Shown here: one piece after another, positions 20,583 through 32,744 of the stretch
How positions within the stretch are numbered: the first letter of the stretch is position 1
Layout: each line of letters starts with the position of its first letter
DNA from: Pseudomonas gingeri
Lineage (GTDB): Bacteria; Pseudomonadota; Gammaproteobacteria; Pseudomonadales; Pseudomonadaceae
Direction of reading: 5' to 3'
NCBI RefSeq assembly: GCF_013385635.1
Contig: NZ_JACAPR010000001.1
Coordinates: 124,001-188,000, forward strand
DNA: 64,000 nucleotides
Position numbers and translations under genes: made by a program
Notes under the pieces: generated by a model
The model's input: the letters and a program-made list of their open reading frames with translations, nothing else
Told to the model about the DNA's origin: nothing
The model's database searches: none

Positions 20583-20875
20583 GGCCTCTTCGCGGGCAAG
20601 CCCGCTCCCACAAGGATCCAAGTCCGGCCACCAATCGATGGCCGGCTGAAGTCCCCTGTGGGAGCCGGCTTGCCGGCGATGGCGTGCGGATGTGCGCCGC
20701 CAGGCTTGAGGGCCCCTTCGCGGGCAAGCCCGCTCCCACAAGGATCCAAGTCCGGCCACCAATCGATGGCCGGCTGAAGTCCCCTGTGGGAGCCGGCTTG
20801 CCGGCGATGGCGTGCGGATGTGCGCCGCCAGGCTTGAGGGCCTCTTCGCGGGCAAGCAGGCTCCTACAGTGAGAA
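20583..20875. repeat. 128-bp tandem repeat built from REP palindromes
   Basis: Two full units (20583-20710 and 20711-20838) and a partial third (20839-20875) with an exact 128-bp period and almost no differences. Each unit pairs a GCGGGCAAGCCCGC palindrome with a GCCGGCTTGCCGGC palindrome in opposite orientation. It fills the gap between argA and gshA (20538-20882), where no gene is seen. Confidence 0.9.
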
Positions 20876-20882
20876 TGTCAAA

Positions 20883-22466
20883 TCAGTTACTGATCGACAG
20901 GATGCTCGCCTGGTACGACCCGACAAACACGTCGAAATCGCCCACTTCGTTCTGCTCCAGCTCCAGTTGCTGGACCAGCGACTTGCGCGCGCTTTCTTCG
21001 AAAGCGGCCTGCTCTGCCTTGGGCAACGGCTGACTGCGGAAGTACTCGGCATGGGCCAGGCTCTGGCGCATGGAGAACTGCGCGAAGCTTTCCTTGTGCT
21101 GGACCATGCTCGCCAGCACCTGGGCCGACGGCGTCAGGGACGAATCGCGGACCTTCGCCAACTGCTCGTCCAGGGCCTTGCTGTGGCCTTCGCCGCCATG
21201 GCTCTGGTCGAGCAGTGCCGATATCGGGGCAATCCGTTCGAGCAATTCGGTAGCCCATTCCTTCATGTCCACCGCCTGGCCCTGGCGCTGCAATTGCAGG
21301 CCCGGACGCCGGCCTTCCTTGACCACGGTGAGGAAGTTCGAGGTAGCATTGCCGCATTCGTTGCTTTCGAACAGCGGACTGTCGTTCAGCGCGCAATACA
21401 GCAGGAACGCATCGAGGAAACGCGCCTCGGTCAGGTCGATGCCGGTGGGCAGGAACGGGTTGATGTCCAGGCAGCGCGCCTCGACATACTGCACGCCACG
21501 GGCCATCAGCGCCTGGATCGGCCGCTCGCCGGTGTAGGTCACGCGTTTCGGGCGGATGTTGGAGTAGTACTCGTTTTCGATCTGCAGGATGTTGGTGTTG
21601 AGCTGGACCCACTCACCGTCCTTGTGCGTGCCGATCTCGACATACGGCGCATAGGGTGTCGCCACCGCCTTGCGCAGGCTGTCGGTGTAGCTGCTCAGGT
21701 CGTTGTAGCACGGTGTCAGGCCGGCCTGGGCGTTGCTCTGGTAACCCAGGTCGCTCATGCGCAGGCTGGTGGCGTAGGGCAGGTACAGCGTGTCGGCGTC
21801 GAACTGTTCCAGCGAGTGCGAGCGACCGCGCAGGAAACCTGCGTCCAGGGCCGGTGAAGCACCGAACAGGTACATCAGCAGCCAGCTGTAGCGGCGGAAG
21901 TTGCGGATCAGCGCGATATAGGCCAGTGACTGGTAGTCGCGGTCCGTGCCGACAAAACCTTCGGCCTGCTTGAGCACCGGCCAGAGCTTTTCCGGCAACG
22001 AGAAGTTGTAGTGGATTCCGGCGATGCACTGCATGGTCTTGCCGTAGCGCAGGGCCAGGCCCTGGCGGTACACATACTTGAGCTTGCCGATATTCGAGGT
22101 GCCGTAGTAGGCGATCGGAATATCTTCCTCGGCCGGCAGCGGGCAGGGCATCGACGGGCTCCACAGGTACTCGTTGCCGAGTTTGCCGTAGGCAAAGCGA
22201 TGGATCTTGTCCAGGCTGTCCAGGGTCTCGGCCGGGTCGGGCAGGGCGGGAGTGATGAACTCCAGCAGCGACTCGGAGTAGTCCGTGGTGATTTGCTCGT
22301 TGGTCAGTGCGGCACCCAGCTCTTCCGGATGCGGTGTCTGCGCCAGGCGGGCTTCGCCGGTGACGCGCAGGCATTCGCGCTCGATGCCGTGCAGGCACTC
22401 TTCGAGCAGGGAGAGGTGGGCGCGCTCGCCGAGCAGAGCCAGGCGGCGGTTGAGAAGTTCGCTCAA
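20883..22466 (-). CDS. gshA: Glutamate-cysteine ligase
   Basis: Type 1 gamma-glutamylcysteine synthetase, first step of glutathione synthesis, ATP dependent. The frame extends to a GTG at 22481, but AAGGAA (complement of 22473-22478) sits 6 bases before a TTG at 22466, giving [11 protein letters not shown] and 527 residues, the P. aeruginosa length. Family motifs include [10 protein letters not shown] near the N-terminus and [10 protein letters not shown]. The TTG start and lone gene position are consistent with moderate constitutive expression. Convergent with argA across the tandem REP unit. Confidence 0.95.
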   Translation of the reverse strand: MSELLNRRLALLGERAHLSLLEECLHGIERECLRVTGEARLAQTPHPEELGAALTNEQITTDYSESLLEFITPALPDPAETLDSLDKIHRFAYGKLGNEYLWSPSMPCPLPAEEDIPIAYYGTSNIGKLKYVYRQGLALRYGKTMQCIAGIHYNFSLPEKLWPVLKQAEGFVGTDRDYQSLAYIALIRNFRRYSWLLMYLFGASPALDAGFLRGRSHSLEQFDADTLYLPYATSLRMSDLGYQSNAQAGLTPCYNDLSSYTDSLRKAVATPYAPYVEIGTHKDGEWVQLNTNILQIENEYYSNIRPKRVTYTGERPIQALMARGVQYVEARCLDINPFLPTGIDLTEARFLDAFLLYCALNDSPLFESNECGNATSNFLTVVKEGRRPGLQLQRQGQAVDMKEWATELLERIAPISALLDQSHGGEGHSKALDEQLAKVRDSSLTPSAQVLASMVQHKESFAQFSMRQSLAHAEYFRSQPLPKAEQAAFEESARKSLVQQLELEQNEVGDFDVFVGSYQASILSISN

Positions 22467-22666
22467 GTTGGATTCCTTCACGCGTCAGTCGCCCCAATAT
22501 GGGGGTGGGCAAGACGGTCTACAAGGGTGAAGTTGAGAACTGGCGTTGTCGCCTGGTAAATGTCAGAAAACGCCGATACTTCGTCCCTGAGTCGAGCGCG
22601 CTGTCGACGGAAAATTCCGACACCGCATTCGCAGTGCCGAAATTAACCCAAATCGAGACGGGACAG

Positions 22667-23050
22667 CTAGAGAACAGCGAACGTGCCTTGTGCTTTCGCG
22701 ACAAGTTTGTCGCCCTGACGCACTTCGGCCTCGACCACCAGGGTGCGACGGCCGGGGTGGATGACCGTGGCGACGCACAGTACATCGCCTTCGGCCACCG
22801 CCCGCATGTAGTTGATCTTGCACTCGATGGTCACGCTGCGCTGGTCGAAGCCATGGGTCGCCGAACAGGCCAGGCCCATGGTGATATCCACCAGGCTGAA
22901 CAGCGCGCCGCCATGCAACACGTTGCCGCGATTGCGCAGTTGCGGAGTCAGCGACAGGGCCACCTCCGCAACGCCGCTGTCGAGGCGTTGCAGGCGGCAG
23001 CCGATCAGCTCGCTGAAGGCGCTCTGGGTAAGGCCGTCAGGAATTTCCAT
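22667..23050 (-). CDS. PaaI/YdiI-like hotdog thioesterase
   Basis: 127 residues with a single hotdog domain. The segment RNRGNVLHGGALFSLVDITMG is the catalytic region of PaaI-type acyl-CoA thioesterases, with Asn/His and the HGG loop. It starts inside the tex stop codon (TGATG, one-base overlap), so it is translated with tex. Substrate unknown. The 200 bases between it and gshA hold nothing recognisable. Confidence 0.88.
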   Translation of the reverse strand: MEIPDGLTQSAFSELIGCRLQRLDSGVAEVALSLTPQLRNRGNVLHGGALFSLVDITMGLACSATHGFDQRSVTIECKINYMRAVAEGDVLCVATVIHPGRRTLVVEAEVRQGDKLVAKAQGTFAVL

Positions 23051-25374
23051 CAGCGTTTCTTCAGCTGCTTGGCGTTGGCGAACAGCGAGGCCATGGCATT
23101 GTTGCTCGGTGCCGGGGCCACGGTTTCCTTGCGCGGGGCGTTGTTCTGCGACTGGCGCGGGGCCGAGCCCGGACGCGAACCGCGGGCGCCGTCGATCTTC
23201 TCGCCAGGGGTGTCGCCCATGCGCATCGACAGGCCGACGCGTTTGCGCGGGATATCGACTTCCATGACTTTCACCTTGACCACGTCACCGGCCTTTACCG
23301 CTTCGCGCGGGTCCTTGATGAACTTCTCGGACAGCGCCGAAATGTGTACCAGGCCGTCCTGGTGGACGCCGATATCGACGAACGCACCGAAGTTGGTCAC
23401 GTTGGTCACCACGCCTTCGAGGATCATCCCCAGTTCAAGGTCCTTGAGGTCTTCGACACCGTCCTGGAACTCGGCGGTCTTGAACTCGGGACGTGGGTCG
23501 CGACCCGGTTTCTCCAGTTCCTGGAGAATGTCGGTGACGGTCGGCAGGCCGAAGGTCTCGTCGGTGAACTTCTTCGGGTCCAGGCGCTTGAGGAAACCGG
23601 CATCGCCGATCAGCGAACGGATATCACGGTCGGTTTCGGCGGCGATGCGCTGTACCAGCGGATAGGCTTCCGGGTGCACCGCGGACGAGTCCAGCGGGTT
23701 GTCGCCGTTCATCACCCGGAGGAAACCGGCGGCCTGCTCGAAGGTTTTCTCGCCCAGGCGCGCGACTTTCTTCAGCGCGGCGCGGGTCTTGAAGGCGCCG
23801 TTCTCATCGCGATGGTTGACGATGTTCTGCGCCAGGGTCGCGTTCAGGCCGGAGATCCGTGCCAGCAGCGCCACCGAGGCGGTATTGACGTCGACGCCGA
23901 CGGCGTTCACGCAGTCTTCCACCACCGCATCCAGGCCACGCGCCAGTTTCAGTTGCGACACGTCGTGCTGGTACTGGCCGACACCGATGGATTTCGGATC
24001 GATCTTCACCAGTTCGGCCAGCGGGTCCTGCAGGCGGCGGGCGATAGACACCGCGCCACGGATCGAGACATCGAGGTCGGGGAATTCCTTGGAAGCCAGT
24101 TCCGATGCCGAGTACACCGAGGCGCCGGCTTCGGAAACCATGACCTTGGTCATTTTCATGGCCGGGTATTTCTTGATCAGTTCGGCGGCCAGCTTGTCGG
24201 TTTCACGGCTGGCGGTGCCGTTGCCGATGGCGATCAGGTCCACCGCGTGCTTGGCGCACAGCGCGGCGAGGACGGCCAGGGTCTGGTCCCACTTGTTGTG
24301 CGGCACGTGCGGGTAGACCGTGGCGTGGTCCAGCAGCTTGCCGGTGGAGTCGACCACCGCGACCTTGCAGCCGGTACGCAGGCCCGGGTCGAGGCCCAGG
24401 GTTGCGCGCGGTCCGGCCGGAGCGGCCAGCAACAGGTCGTGCAGGTTATGGGCGAAGACGTTGATCGCCTCGGTTTCCGCGCCGTCGCGCAACTCGCCCA
24501 GCAGGTCGGTTTCCAGGTGGGTGTAGAGCTTGACCTTCCAGGTCCAGCGCACCACTTCGCCGAGCCATTTATCGGCGGCACGGTTCTGGTTCTGGATGCC
24601 GAACTGCTGACCGATCATGCCTTCGCACGGGTGCATGGTGCCGGGCAGTTCGTCGCCGACTTTCAGCGCCGAGCTGAGAATGCCTTCGTTGCGACCGCGG
24701 AAAATCGCCAGGGCGCGGTGCGACGGCATGCTTTTCAGCGGCTCGTCGTGTTCGAAGTAGTCGCGGAACTTGGCGCCGTCCTCTTCCTTGCCGGCGATCA
24801 CGCGGGCACTGAGGGTGGCTTCCTGCTTGAGGTAGTTGCGCAGCTTGTCGAGCAGGCTGGCGTCTTCGGCGAAGCGCTCCATCAGGACGTACTTGGCGCC
24901 TTCGAGGGCCGCCTTGGTGTCGGCGACGCCTTTTTCCGCGTTGACGAAGCGCGCGGCTTCGCTTTCCGGGGGCAGCGACGGATCGTTGAACAGGCCGTCC
25001 GCCAGCTCGCCGAGGCCGGCTTCCAGGGCAATCTGGCCCTTGGTGCGGCGCTTCTGCTTATAAGGCAGGTACAAGTCTTCGAGGCGGGTCTTGGTGTCGG
25101 CGAGCTTGATGTCGCGAGCGAGTTCCGGGGTCAGCTTGCCCTGCTCCTCGATGCTGGCGAGGATGCTGATGCGCCGCTCGTCGAGTTCTCGCAGGTAGCG
25201 CAGGCGCTCTTCCAGGTGCCGCAGCTGGGTGTCATCCAGGCTGCCGGTCACTTCCTTACGGTAGCGCGCGATGAAAGGTACGGTAGAACCTTCATCCAGT
25301 AGAGCGACGGCCGCTTCGACCTGTTGTGGGCGTACGCCGAGTTCTTCGGCGATGCGGCTGTTGATGCTGTCCAT
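23050..25374 (-). CDS. tex: Tex, S1-domain transcription accessory protein
   Basis: 774 residues. Order: N-terminal helical domain, YqgF-like nuclease fold (about 320-450, [15 protein letters not shown]), helix-hairpin-helix pair (about 490-570), and an S1 RNA-binding domain (about 640-715, [19 protein letters not shown]), then a basic tail. Binds nucleic acids and affects transcription and toxin gene expression in other bacteria. ATG 25374 ([13 protein letters not shown]) is preferred to the upstream TTG 25389. The preceding 320 bases up to ompR hold only control sequences. Confidence 0.96.
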   Translation of the reverse strand: MDSINSRIAEELGVRPQQVEAAVALLDEGSTVPFIARYRKEVTGSLDDTQLRHLEERLRYLRELDERRISILASIEEQGKLTPELARDIKLADTKTRLEDLYLPYKQKRRTKGQIALEAGLGELADGLFNDPSLPPESEAARFVNAEKGVADTKAALEGAKYVLMERFAEDASLLDKLRNYLKQEATLSARVIAGKEEDGAKFRDYFEHDEPLKSMPSHRALAIFRGRNEGILSSALKVGDELPGTMHPCEGMIGQQFGIQNQNRAADKWLGEVVRWTWKVKLYTHLETDLLGELRDGAETEAINVFAHNLHDLLLAAPAGPRATLGLDPGLRTGCKVAVVDSTGKLLDHATVYPHVPHNKWDQTLAVLAALCAKHAVDLIAIGNGTASRETDKLAAELIKKYPAMKMTKVMVSEAGASVYSASELASKEFPDLDVSIRGAVSIARRLQDPLAELVKIDPKSIGVGQYQHDVSQLKLARGLDAVVEDCVNAVGVDVNTASVALLARISGLNATLAQNIVNHRDENGAFKTRAALKKVARLGEKTFEQAAGFLRVMNGDNPLDSSAVHPEAYPLVQRIAAETDRDIRSLIGDAGFLKRLDPKKFTDETFGLPTVTDILQELEKPGRDPRPEFKTAEFQDGVEDLKDLELGMILEGVVTNVTNFGAFVDIGVHQDGLVHISALSEKFIKDPREAVKAGDVVKVKVMEVDIPRKRVGLSMRMGDTPGEKIDGARGSRPGSAPRQSQNNAPRKETVAPAPSNNAMASLFANAKQLKKR

Positions 25375-25709
25375 AAAACCACCTGACAAAGTGTGAAATC
25401 AGGCACGCCGGGCCTTTGGGCCTGTCGGGCGAGCCTGGTTTGGGATCAAAAGGCGCACCTTGTGACCCGTGAAATCAGCACATTGCTGTGAGCCTTTGAA
25501 AAAAAGATGGCATCGAACAGCAATGATCAGACGTTGCCTGACGCAGAAGGCGGGGCATTATAACCAGCGTTCCGGGCTTGGGGGGATTGTGCGCGTGTAG
25601 GCATAAAACAGCGTTTGCTGGTAGTCGAGGAAAAATCTGCTAACAATGCACAGGATACGTATAACGGTCGCTGGCCCCATAATGCGCGCCGAGATCAAAG
25701 GAGCAACCC
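25375..25709. other. tex-ompR divergent intergenic region
   Basis: About 335 bp with no credible gene. A small GGCCTTTGGGCC palindrome lies near 25410. AAAGGAG before ompR at 25698-25704 is a clear ribosome site. No confident promoter pair was found. Confidence 0.5.
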
Positions 25710-26450
25710 ATGAGCAGCACTGCACAAACTGCTGAAGGCGAAAAAATTCTCATCGTGGATGACGATCCGGGGCTGAGCAGCCTGCTGGAACGTTTTTTCA
25801 CCAGCAAGGGCTATCGTGCCCGCGCGGTGGCCAACACCGAGCAAATGGACCGTCTGCTGGCGCGTGAAGTGTTCAACCTGGTGGTCCTCGACCTGATGCT
25901 GCCTGGCGAAGACGGCCTGACGGCCTGCCGCCGCTTGCGTGCGGCGAACAACCAGGTGCCGATCATCATGCTGACCGCCAAGGGCGACGAGCTGAGCCGG
26001 ATCAAGGGCCTGGAACTGGGCGCCGACGATTATCTGGCCAAGCCGTTCAACCCCGACGAGCTGATGGCCCGGGTCAAGGCCGTGCTGCGGCGTCAGGCGG
26101 CTCCGGTGCCGGGTGCTCCGGGCAGCGAAGACGAGAGCGTTACCTTCGGCGACTATGAACTGTCCCTCGCCACCCGCGAACTCAAGCGTGGCGACGAAGT
26201 GCACATGCTCACCACCGGCGAATTCGCCGTGCTCAAGGCCCTGGTGATGCATGCCCGCGAGCCGTTGACCCGCGACAAGCTGATGAACCTCGCCCGTGGT
26301 CGGGAATGGGATGCGCTGGAGCGTTCCATCGACGTGCAGATTTCCCGTCTGCGCCGCATGATCGAACCGGATCCGTCGAAGCCGCGCTATATCCAGACCG
26401 TCTGGGGCGTGGGTTACGTGTTCGTGCCGGATGGCGCTGCAACCAAGTGA
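25710..26450 (+). CDS. ompR: OmpR, response regulator
   Basis: DNA-binding response regulator of the OmpR/PhoB class, 246 residues. The receiver domain has the acidic pocket DDD at 17-19, phosphoacceptor Asp61 in VVLDLMLPGEDG and the switch Lys in YLAKPF. A winged-helix output domain fills about 140-240 (LTTGEFAVLKAL, VQISRLRRMIE). Works with EnvZ in osmotic and envelope responses. A strong AAAGGAGC ribosome site precedes the ATG. The kinase gene follows after a 114-bp gap containing a REP-like hairpin. Confidence 0.96.
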   Translation: MSSTAQTAEGEKILIVDDDPGLSSLLERFFTSKGYRARAVANTEQMDRLLAREVFNLVVLDLMLPGEDGLTACRRLRAANNQVPIIMLTAKGDELSRIKGLELGADDYLAKPFNPDELMARVKAVLRRQAAPVPGAPGSEDESVTFGDYELSLATRELKRGDEVHMLTTGEFAVLKALVMHAREPLTRDKLMNLARGREWDALERSIDVQISRLRRMIEPDPSKPRYIQTVWGVGYVFVPDGAATK

Positions 26451-26459
26451 CCGGTGATT

Positions 26460-26546
26460 TGTAGGAGCGAGTTGCCCGGGTGCGCGAAAGCCGCCCGGGC
26501 GAGTCGCGATCCACAATTGTGCGAGCCCGTCTGCTCGCTCCTGCAA
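26460..26546. repeat. REP-like hairpin between ompR and envZ
   Basis: TGTAGGAGCGAG at the left end pairs with CTCGCTCCTGCA at the right (one mismatch), with an inner GCCCGGG/CCCGGGC stem. Its ends resemble the TGTAGGAGC REP family found in seven other gaps here. Confidence 0.75.
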
Positions 26547-26564
26547 AGTATGTAGCGGCTGTCT

Positions 26565-27878
26565 ATGAAAACCCCTCTCTGGTTTCCCCAAAGTTTCTTC
26601 TCGCGCACCCTTTGGCTGGTGCTCATCGTGGTGTTGTTCTCCAAGGCGCTGACCCTGGTCTACCTGCTGATGAACGAGGACGTCCTGGTGGATCGCCAGT
26701 ACAGTCACGGCGTGGCGCTGACCCTGCGGGCCTACTGGGCCGCGGACGAGGACGACCGCGACAAGATCGCCGACGCCGCGGGCCTGATCCGCGTGGTCAG
26801 TGGTGGCGTGCCGGAAGGCGAGCAGCACTGGCCGTACAGTGAAATCTACCAACGCCAGATGCAGGCCGAGCTGGGCGCCGATACCGAGGTCCGCCTGCGC
26901 ATGCATGCGCCGCCGGCCTTGTGGGTCCGGGCGCCGAGCCTGGGTGCGGGCTGGTTGAAGGTGCCGCTGTACCCGCATCCGTTGCGTGGGCAGAAGATCT
27001 GGAGTGTGCTCGGCTGGTTCCTGGCCATCGGCCTGTTGTCCACGGCGTCGGCCTGGATCTTCGTCAGCCAGCTCAACCAGCCCTTGAAGCGCCTGGTCTT
27101 TGCCGCCCGGCAACTGGGCCAGGGACGCAGCGTGCGCCTGCCCATCAGTGACACGCCGAGCGAAATGACCGAGGTGTACAGCGCCTTCAACCAGATGGCC
27201 GAGGACGTCGAGCAGGCGGGACGAGAACGGGAGCTGATGCTGGCCGGGGTTTCCCACGACCTGCGCACGCCGCTGACGCGCTTGCGCCTGTCCCTGGAGT
27301 TGATGGGTGACCACAGCGACCTCAGCGAGGACATGGTGCGGGATATCGAGGACATGGACGCCATTCTCGACCAGTTCCTCGCGTTCATCCGCGATGGCCG
27401 CGACGAGTCGGTGGAAGAAGTGGACCTCAGCGACCTCGTGCGCGAGGTGGTGATGCCCTACAACCAGAATGAAGAGCGGGTGCGCATGCGCCTGCAGCCG
27501 ATCCAGCCGTTCCCCCTGCGGCGGGTATCGATGAAGCGGCTGCTGAACAACCTGATCGGCAACGCCCTCAACCATGCCGGAGAGGGGGTGGAAGTGGCGG
27601 CCTATGTGTCGGGAGACACCAGTGCGCCCTACGTGGTGTTGAGTGTCATGGACCGTGGTGCGGGTATCGATCCGGCCGAACTGGAAGGGATCTTCAACCC
27701 GTTCACCCGGGGCGACAAGGCCCGGGGCGGCAAGGGCACCGGCCTGGGGTTGGCGATCGTCAAGCGCATCGCCTCGATGCACGGCGGCAATGTCGAGTTG
27801 CGCAATCGCTCCGGCGGTGGCCTGGAAGCGCGGGTGCGCCTGCCATTGGGGTTGATGCTGCCGCGCGATGCGGTCTAG
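26565..27878 (+). CDS. envZ: EnvZ, sensor histidine kinase
   Basis: Inner-membrane sensor kinase, 437 residues. TM1 is about 15-36, the periplasmic loop 37-143, TM2 about 145-168, then HAMP (169-222). The H-box is SHDLRTPLTRL with His231, and N, G1 and G2 boxes follow (NNLIGNALNHA, DRGAGID, GGKGTGLGLAI). Phosphorylates OmpR. The pairing with ompR is clear despite the hairpin-rich gap. Confidence 0.95.
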   Translation: MKTPLWFPQSFFSRTLWLVLIVVLFSKALTLVYLLMNEDVLVDRQYSHGVALTLRAYWAADEDDRDKIADAAGLIRVVSGGVPEGEQHWPYSEIYQRQMQAELGADTEVRLRMHAPPALWVRAPSLGAGWLKVPLYPHPLRGQKIWSVLGWFLAIGLLSTASAWIFVSQLNQPLKRLVFAARQLGQGRSVRLPISDTPSEMTEVYSAFNQMAEDVEQAGRERELMLAGVSHDLRTPLTRLRLSLELMGDHSDLSEDMVRDIEDMDAILDQFLAFIRDGRDESVEEVDLSDLVREVVMPYNQNEERVRMRLQPIQPFPLRRVSMKRLLNNLIGNALNHAGEGVEVAAYVSGDTSAPYVVLSVMDRGAGIDPAELEGIFNPFTRGDKARGGKGTGLGLAIVKRIASMHGGNVELRNRSGGGLEARVRLPLGLMLPRDAV

Positions 27879-27923
27879 CAGGCCTTGGCCTGCCAGCCGT
27901 GCGGCGCGCGGCTGAGCGGACGG

Positions 27924-28829
27924 TCAGCCCTTGCCCTTGGTCCGGGTCATGTTCGGCCCGCCATTTTTCTCGATGTGCTCGATGATGATCCCGGCCACAT
28001 CCTTGCTGGTGGTGACTTCGATCCCTTCCAGGCCCGGTGACGAGTTCACCTCCATCACCAGCGGCCCGTGATTGGAGCGCAGGATATCCACCCCGGCCAC
28101 GCTCAACCCCATCACCTTGGCCGCACGTATCGCGGTCATACGTTCTTCCGGGGTGATCTTGATCAGGCTGGCGCTGCCGCCACGGTGCAGGTTGGAGCGG
28201 AATTCACCCGGCTTGGCCTGGCGCTTCATCGCCGCGATGACCTTGTCGCCGACCACGAAGCAGCGGATGTCCGCACCGCCGGCTTCCTTGATGTATTCCT
28301 GGACCATGATGTTCTGCTTCAGGCCCATGAACGCCTCGATCACCGACTCCGCCGCCGTCGCCGTCTCGCACAGCACCACGCCGATGCCCTGGGTGCCCTC
28401 CAGCACCTTGATCACCAGCGGGGCGCCGTTGACCATCTCGATCAGGTCGGGGATATCGTCCGGCGAGTGGGCGAAGCCGGTGACCGGCAGGCCGATCCCA
28501 CGGCGCGACAGCAATTGCAGCGAGCGCAGCTTGTCCCGTGAGCGGGCGATCGCCACCGATTCGTTGAGGGGGAAGACCCCCATCATTTCGAACTGGCGCA
28601 ACACCGCGCACCCATAGAAGGTCACCGACGCACCGATCCGCGGGATCACCGCGTCGAAGCCCTCCAGCGGCTTGCCACGATAGTGGATCTGCGGCTTGTG
28701 ACTGGCAATGTTCATATAGGCGCGCAGGGTATCGACCACTACCATCTCATGGCCACGCTCGACGCCGGCCTCGACCAGGCGACGAGTGGAATACAGACGC
28801 GGGTTACGCGACAGCACAGCGATCTTCAT
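27924..28829 (-). CDS. rimK: RimK, ATP-grasp glutamate ligase
   Basis: Adds glutamate residues to the C-terminus of ribosomal protein S6, altering the ribosome and translation output. 301 residues with an ATP-grasp domain (about 95-290; [35 protein letters not shown]). The ATG at 28829 overlaps the rimB stop (ATGA). The longer frame to 29096 is rimB antisense-frame sequence and not coding. In fluorescent pseudomonads RimK acts with RimA and RimB in c-di-GMP-linked control; rimA is not seen next to this pair. Confidence 0.95.
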   Translation of the reverse strand: MKIAVLSRNPRLYSTRRLVEAGVERGHEMVVVDTLRAYMNIASHKPQIHYRGKPLEGFDAVIPRIGASVTFYGCAVLRQFEMMGVFPLNESVAIARSRDKLRSLQLLSRRGIGLPVTGFAHSPDDIPDLIEMVNGAPLVIKVLEGTQGIGVVLCETATAAESVIEAFMGLKQNIMVQEYIKEAGGADIRCFVVGDKVIAAMKRQAKPGEFRSNLHRGGSASLIKITPEERMTAIRAAKVMGLSVAGVDILRSNHGPLVMEVNSSPGLEGIEVTTSKDVAGIIIEHIEKNGGPNMTRTKGKG

Positions 28830-29353
28830 GCAACACCTGTGGCAGAGGTAGTAGTGACCGGGAAAACCGGCTTGTCTTGAACGTATTTCTGGCCCGGATT
28901 GACCACCAGTTGGCCGTCGATCAGGGCTTTGGAACCGAGCAACAGGCGGTAACGCATGGCCTTGCGGCAGGCGAGGGTGAACTGCACCTGCCAGACCCGG
29001 TCGCCCAGGGCCAGGGTGGTGGCGATCACATACCGCACCTGGGCATGACCGTTGGAGCTTTTGATGGTCTTCATCGCCAGCAACGGGGCTTCGCAACGCC
29101 TATGGCGCAATTGCACCACGCTGCCCAGATGGGCGGTGAAACGCACCCACTTCGCCCCGTCGCGCTCAAATGGCTCGATCTCGGTGGCGTGCAGGCTGGA
29201 GGTACTGGCGCCGGTGTCGATCTTCGCCCGCAGGCCCGCGACTCCCAGATCCGGGAGCGCCACCCACTCGCGCAGACCCACAACAGTCAAATGGTCAAAT
29301 GTCTTCAAAATGCTCAACCGGTGAGAAACCCGCTCGGGCCGCGAGGCGGCCAT
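28826..29353 (-). CDS. rimB: RimB, RimK-associated protease-like protein
   Basis: Retropepsin-like protein of the family annotated as ATP-dependent zinc protease, about 175 residues from ATG 29353. The aspartic-protease motif IDTGAST is clear, followed by [15 protein letters not shown]. In Pseudomonas RimB acts with RimK on S6 modification. Its stop overlaps the rimK start by 4 bp. The start is uncertain: GTG 29368 and TTG 29305 ([10 protein letters not shown] follows) are in frame, and none has a strong Shine-Dalgarno. Homologues often begin near the last of these. Confidence 0.87.
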   Translation of the reverse strand: MAASRPERVSHRLSILKTFDHLTVVGLREWVALPDLGVAGLRAKIDTGASTSSLHATEIEPFERDGAKWVRFTAHLGSVVQLRHRRCEAPLLAMKTIKSSNGHAQVRYVIATTLALGDRVWQVQFTLACRKAMRYRLLLGSKALIDGQLVVNPGQKYVQDKPVFPVTTTSATGVA

Positions 29354-29523
29354 AATCGCGGTATTCACGCAGAATAATGGGTAAATGGCGACAGATATCT
29401 GTGCGACTTGTTTCAGGCCGTGAAATCGACCCGGTTACCCCGGCATTCTAGACGGGCCGGGGACATTCAGCTTCGACGGCAACGGTAGTACAGTTGAGCA
29501 ATATTTCAGTTTGAGGAATCCCC

Positions 29524-29928
29524 GTGGCGCAGAAACCGGAAGCGGACGACAAGGTTCGACTCGACAAGTGGTTGTGGGCAGCGCGCTTCTACAAGACCCG
29601 TGCCCTGGCCAAGGAGGCGATCGAGAGCGGCAAGGTGCATTGTCGCGGCGAGCGCTGCAAACCGTCCAGGGAGCCGCATGTGGGCGACGAGTTGCTGATT
29701 CGCGCCGGCTTCGACGAGCGTACCGTGGTGGTGCAGGCGCTGTCGGTGGTCAGGCGCGGCGCACCGGAGGCGCAAGCGCTCTACACTGAGACCGAAGCCA
29801 GCGTCGTCCGGCGCGAAGCCGCCGCGGCCCAGCGCAAGGCCGGCGCCCTGGGACTGACCACCGATGGCAAGCCGAGCAAGAAGCAGCGGCGTGACCTGTT
29901 CAAGTTCCGCGGCAGCGGCGCCGACTGA
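29524..29928 (+). CDS. hslR: Hsp15 heat shock protein
   Basis: S4-domain RNA-binding protein, 134 residues, that rescues stalled 50S subunits carrying nascent chains after heat shock. The S4 motif is at the N-terminus (VRLDKWLWAARFYKTRALAKE), with a basic C-terminal tail (PSKKQRRDLFKFRG). GTG start with GAGGA upstream. Directly followed by hslO, as in many gamma-proteobacteria. Confidence 0.94.
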   Translation: MAQKPEADDKVRLDKWLWAARFYKTRALAKEAIESGKVHCRGERCKPSREPHVGDELLIRAGFDERTVVVQALSVVRRGAPEAQALYTETEASVVRREAAAAQRKAGALGLTTDGKPSKKQRRDLFKFRGSGAD

Positions 29929-30065
29929 GCACGGGTTAGAAGGCCGCATGTCCTTGACTGGCCGACATTCGCCCCCATGTTGCTTGGCTCGAACCCTGTT
30001 TGTTCATAAAATGCTCATATTCCCTGAGTCGAACACCTTTATTCCTACTTCCAGAATTGAACCTT

Positions 30066-30968
30066 ATGTCAGATCTACCGGACACCGATTACACCCAACG
30101 CTTCATCTTCGATGACAGCGACACCCGTGGCGAACTGGTGTCTCTGGAGCGCAGCTACGCCGAAGTCCTGGCCAAGCACCCCTATCCCGAGCCGGTTGCG
30201 CAATTGCTCGGCGAACTGATGGCCGCCGCCGCGCTGCTGGTCGGCACCTTGAAGTTCGACGGCCTGCTGATTCTCCAGGCCCGTTCCGAAGGCGCGGTGC
30301 CGCTGCTGATGGTCGAGTGTTCCAGCGAGCGCGAAATCCGTGGTCTGGCGCGCTACGAAGCGGACCAGATCGCCCCTGACGCCAGCCTGGCCGACCTGAT
30401 GCCCAATGGCGTCCTGGCCCTGACCGTCGACCCGATCCAGGGCCAGCGCTACCAGGGTATCGTCGATCTTGATGGCGCCACCTTGTCGGAATGCTTCACC
30501 AACTACTTCGTCATGTCCCAGCAGGTCGGCACCCGTTTCTGGCTCAACGCCGATGGCCAGCGTGCCCGTGGCCTGCTGTTGCAGCAATTGCCGGCCGACC
30601 GCCTCAAGGACGAAGAAGACCGAGCCGCCAGTTGGCAGCACATCACCGCCCTGGCCACCACCCTGAAAGCCGAAGAACTGCTCGGCCTCGACAACGAAAC
30701 CGTGCTGCATCGTCTCTACCACGAAGAAGCGGTGCGCCTGTTCGACATCCAGCCGCTGAGCTTCCGCTGCAGTTGCTCGCGCGAGCGTTCGGGTAATGCC
30801 TTGGTCAGCCTGGGGCTGGAAGATGCCCAGGACCTGGTGGTCGAGCGTGGCGGCGTGGTGGAGATCGATTGCCAGTTCTGCAACCAGCGTTATCTGTTCG
30901 ACGCGACCGACATTGCGCAATTGTTTGCCGGTGCCGGGGTCGACACCCCGTCAGATACTCGTCACTAA
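30066..30968 (+). CDS. hslO: Hsp33 redox-regulated chaperone
   Basis: 300 residues. Holdase chaperone activated by oxidation. The zinc-binding redox switch is present as CSC near residue 236 and CQFC near residue 269, the expected CxC-x(about 30)-CxxC spacing. ATG 30066 ([12 protein letters not shown]) is chosen over the earlier frame start at 30000, which has no family match. The ribosome site is weak. In line with hslR 137 bp upstream. Confidence 0.95.
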   Translation: MSDLPDTDYTQRFIFDDSDTRGELVSLERSYAEVLAKHPYPEPVAQLLGELMAAAALLVGTLKFDGLLILQARSEGAVPLLMVECSSEREIRGLARYEADQIAPDASLADLMPNGVLALTVDPIQGQRYQGIVDLDGATLSECFTNYFVMSQQVGTRFWLNADGQRARGLLLQQLPADRLKDEEDRAASWQHITALATTLKAEELLGLDNETVLHRLYHEEAVRLFDIQPLSFRCSCSRERSGNALVSLGLEDAQDLVVERGGVVEIDCQFCNQRYLFDATDIAQLFAGAGVDTPSDTRH

Positions 30969-31087
30969 AACGCTTCAGCACAGGTAAATCTCCTGTCAAA
31001 CGACAGAAAATGGGCGTTCTGACAGGAGGACCCTACTCTTTTTGGGCTTTTCTGGCATAATCCCGCCCACTTTTTTCGCGGTAGTAG

Positions 31088-32695
<1,608 letters not shown>

Positions 32696-32720
32696 GCATC
32701 GGTTGCCGGCTGTTTGAAAA

Positions 32721-32744
32721 GCCGCCCTTCGGGGCGGCTTTTTT
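32721..32744 (+). terminator. Terminator of pckA
   Basis: GCCGCCC (32721-32727), TTCG loop, GGGCGGC (32732-32738) and six Ts: a textbook intrinsic terminator. The A run before it also allows use by the convergent DUF1493 gene. Confidence 0.93.

Noticed and set aside
20583..20875. CRISPR-like array
   Set aside because: Repeat period is 128 bp with no unique spacers, and the units are REP palindromes; no cas genes are present.
23344..25302. Long plus-strand open frame opposite tex
   Set aside because: Mirror of the high-GC tex gene, with low-complexity Gln/Val/Gly composition and no ribosome site; tex has clear family motifs.
28830..29096. Longer N-terminus of rimK
   Set aside because: This stretch codes for rimB in another frame; rimK starts at the ATG overlapping the rimB stop.
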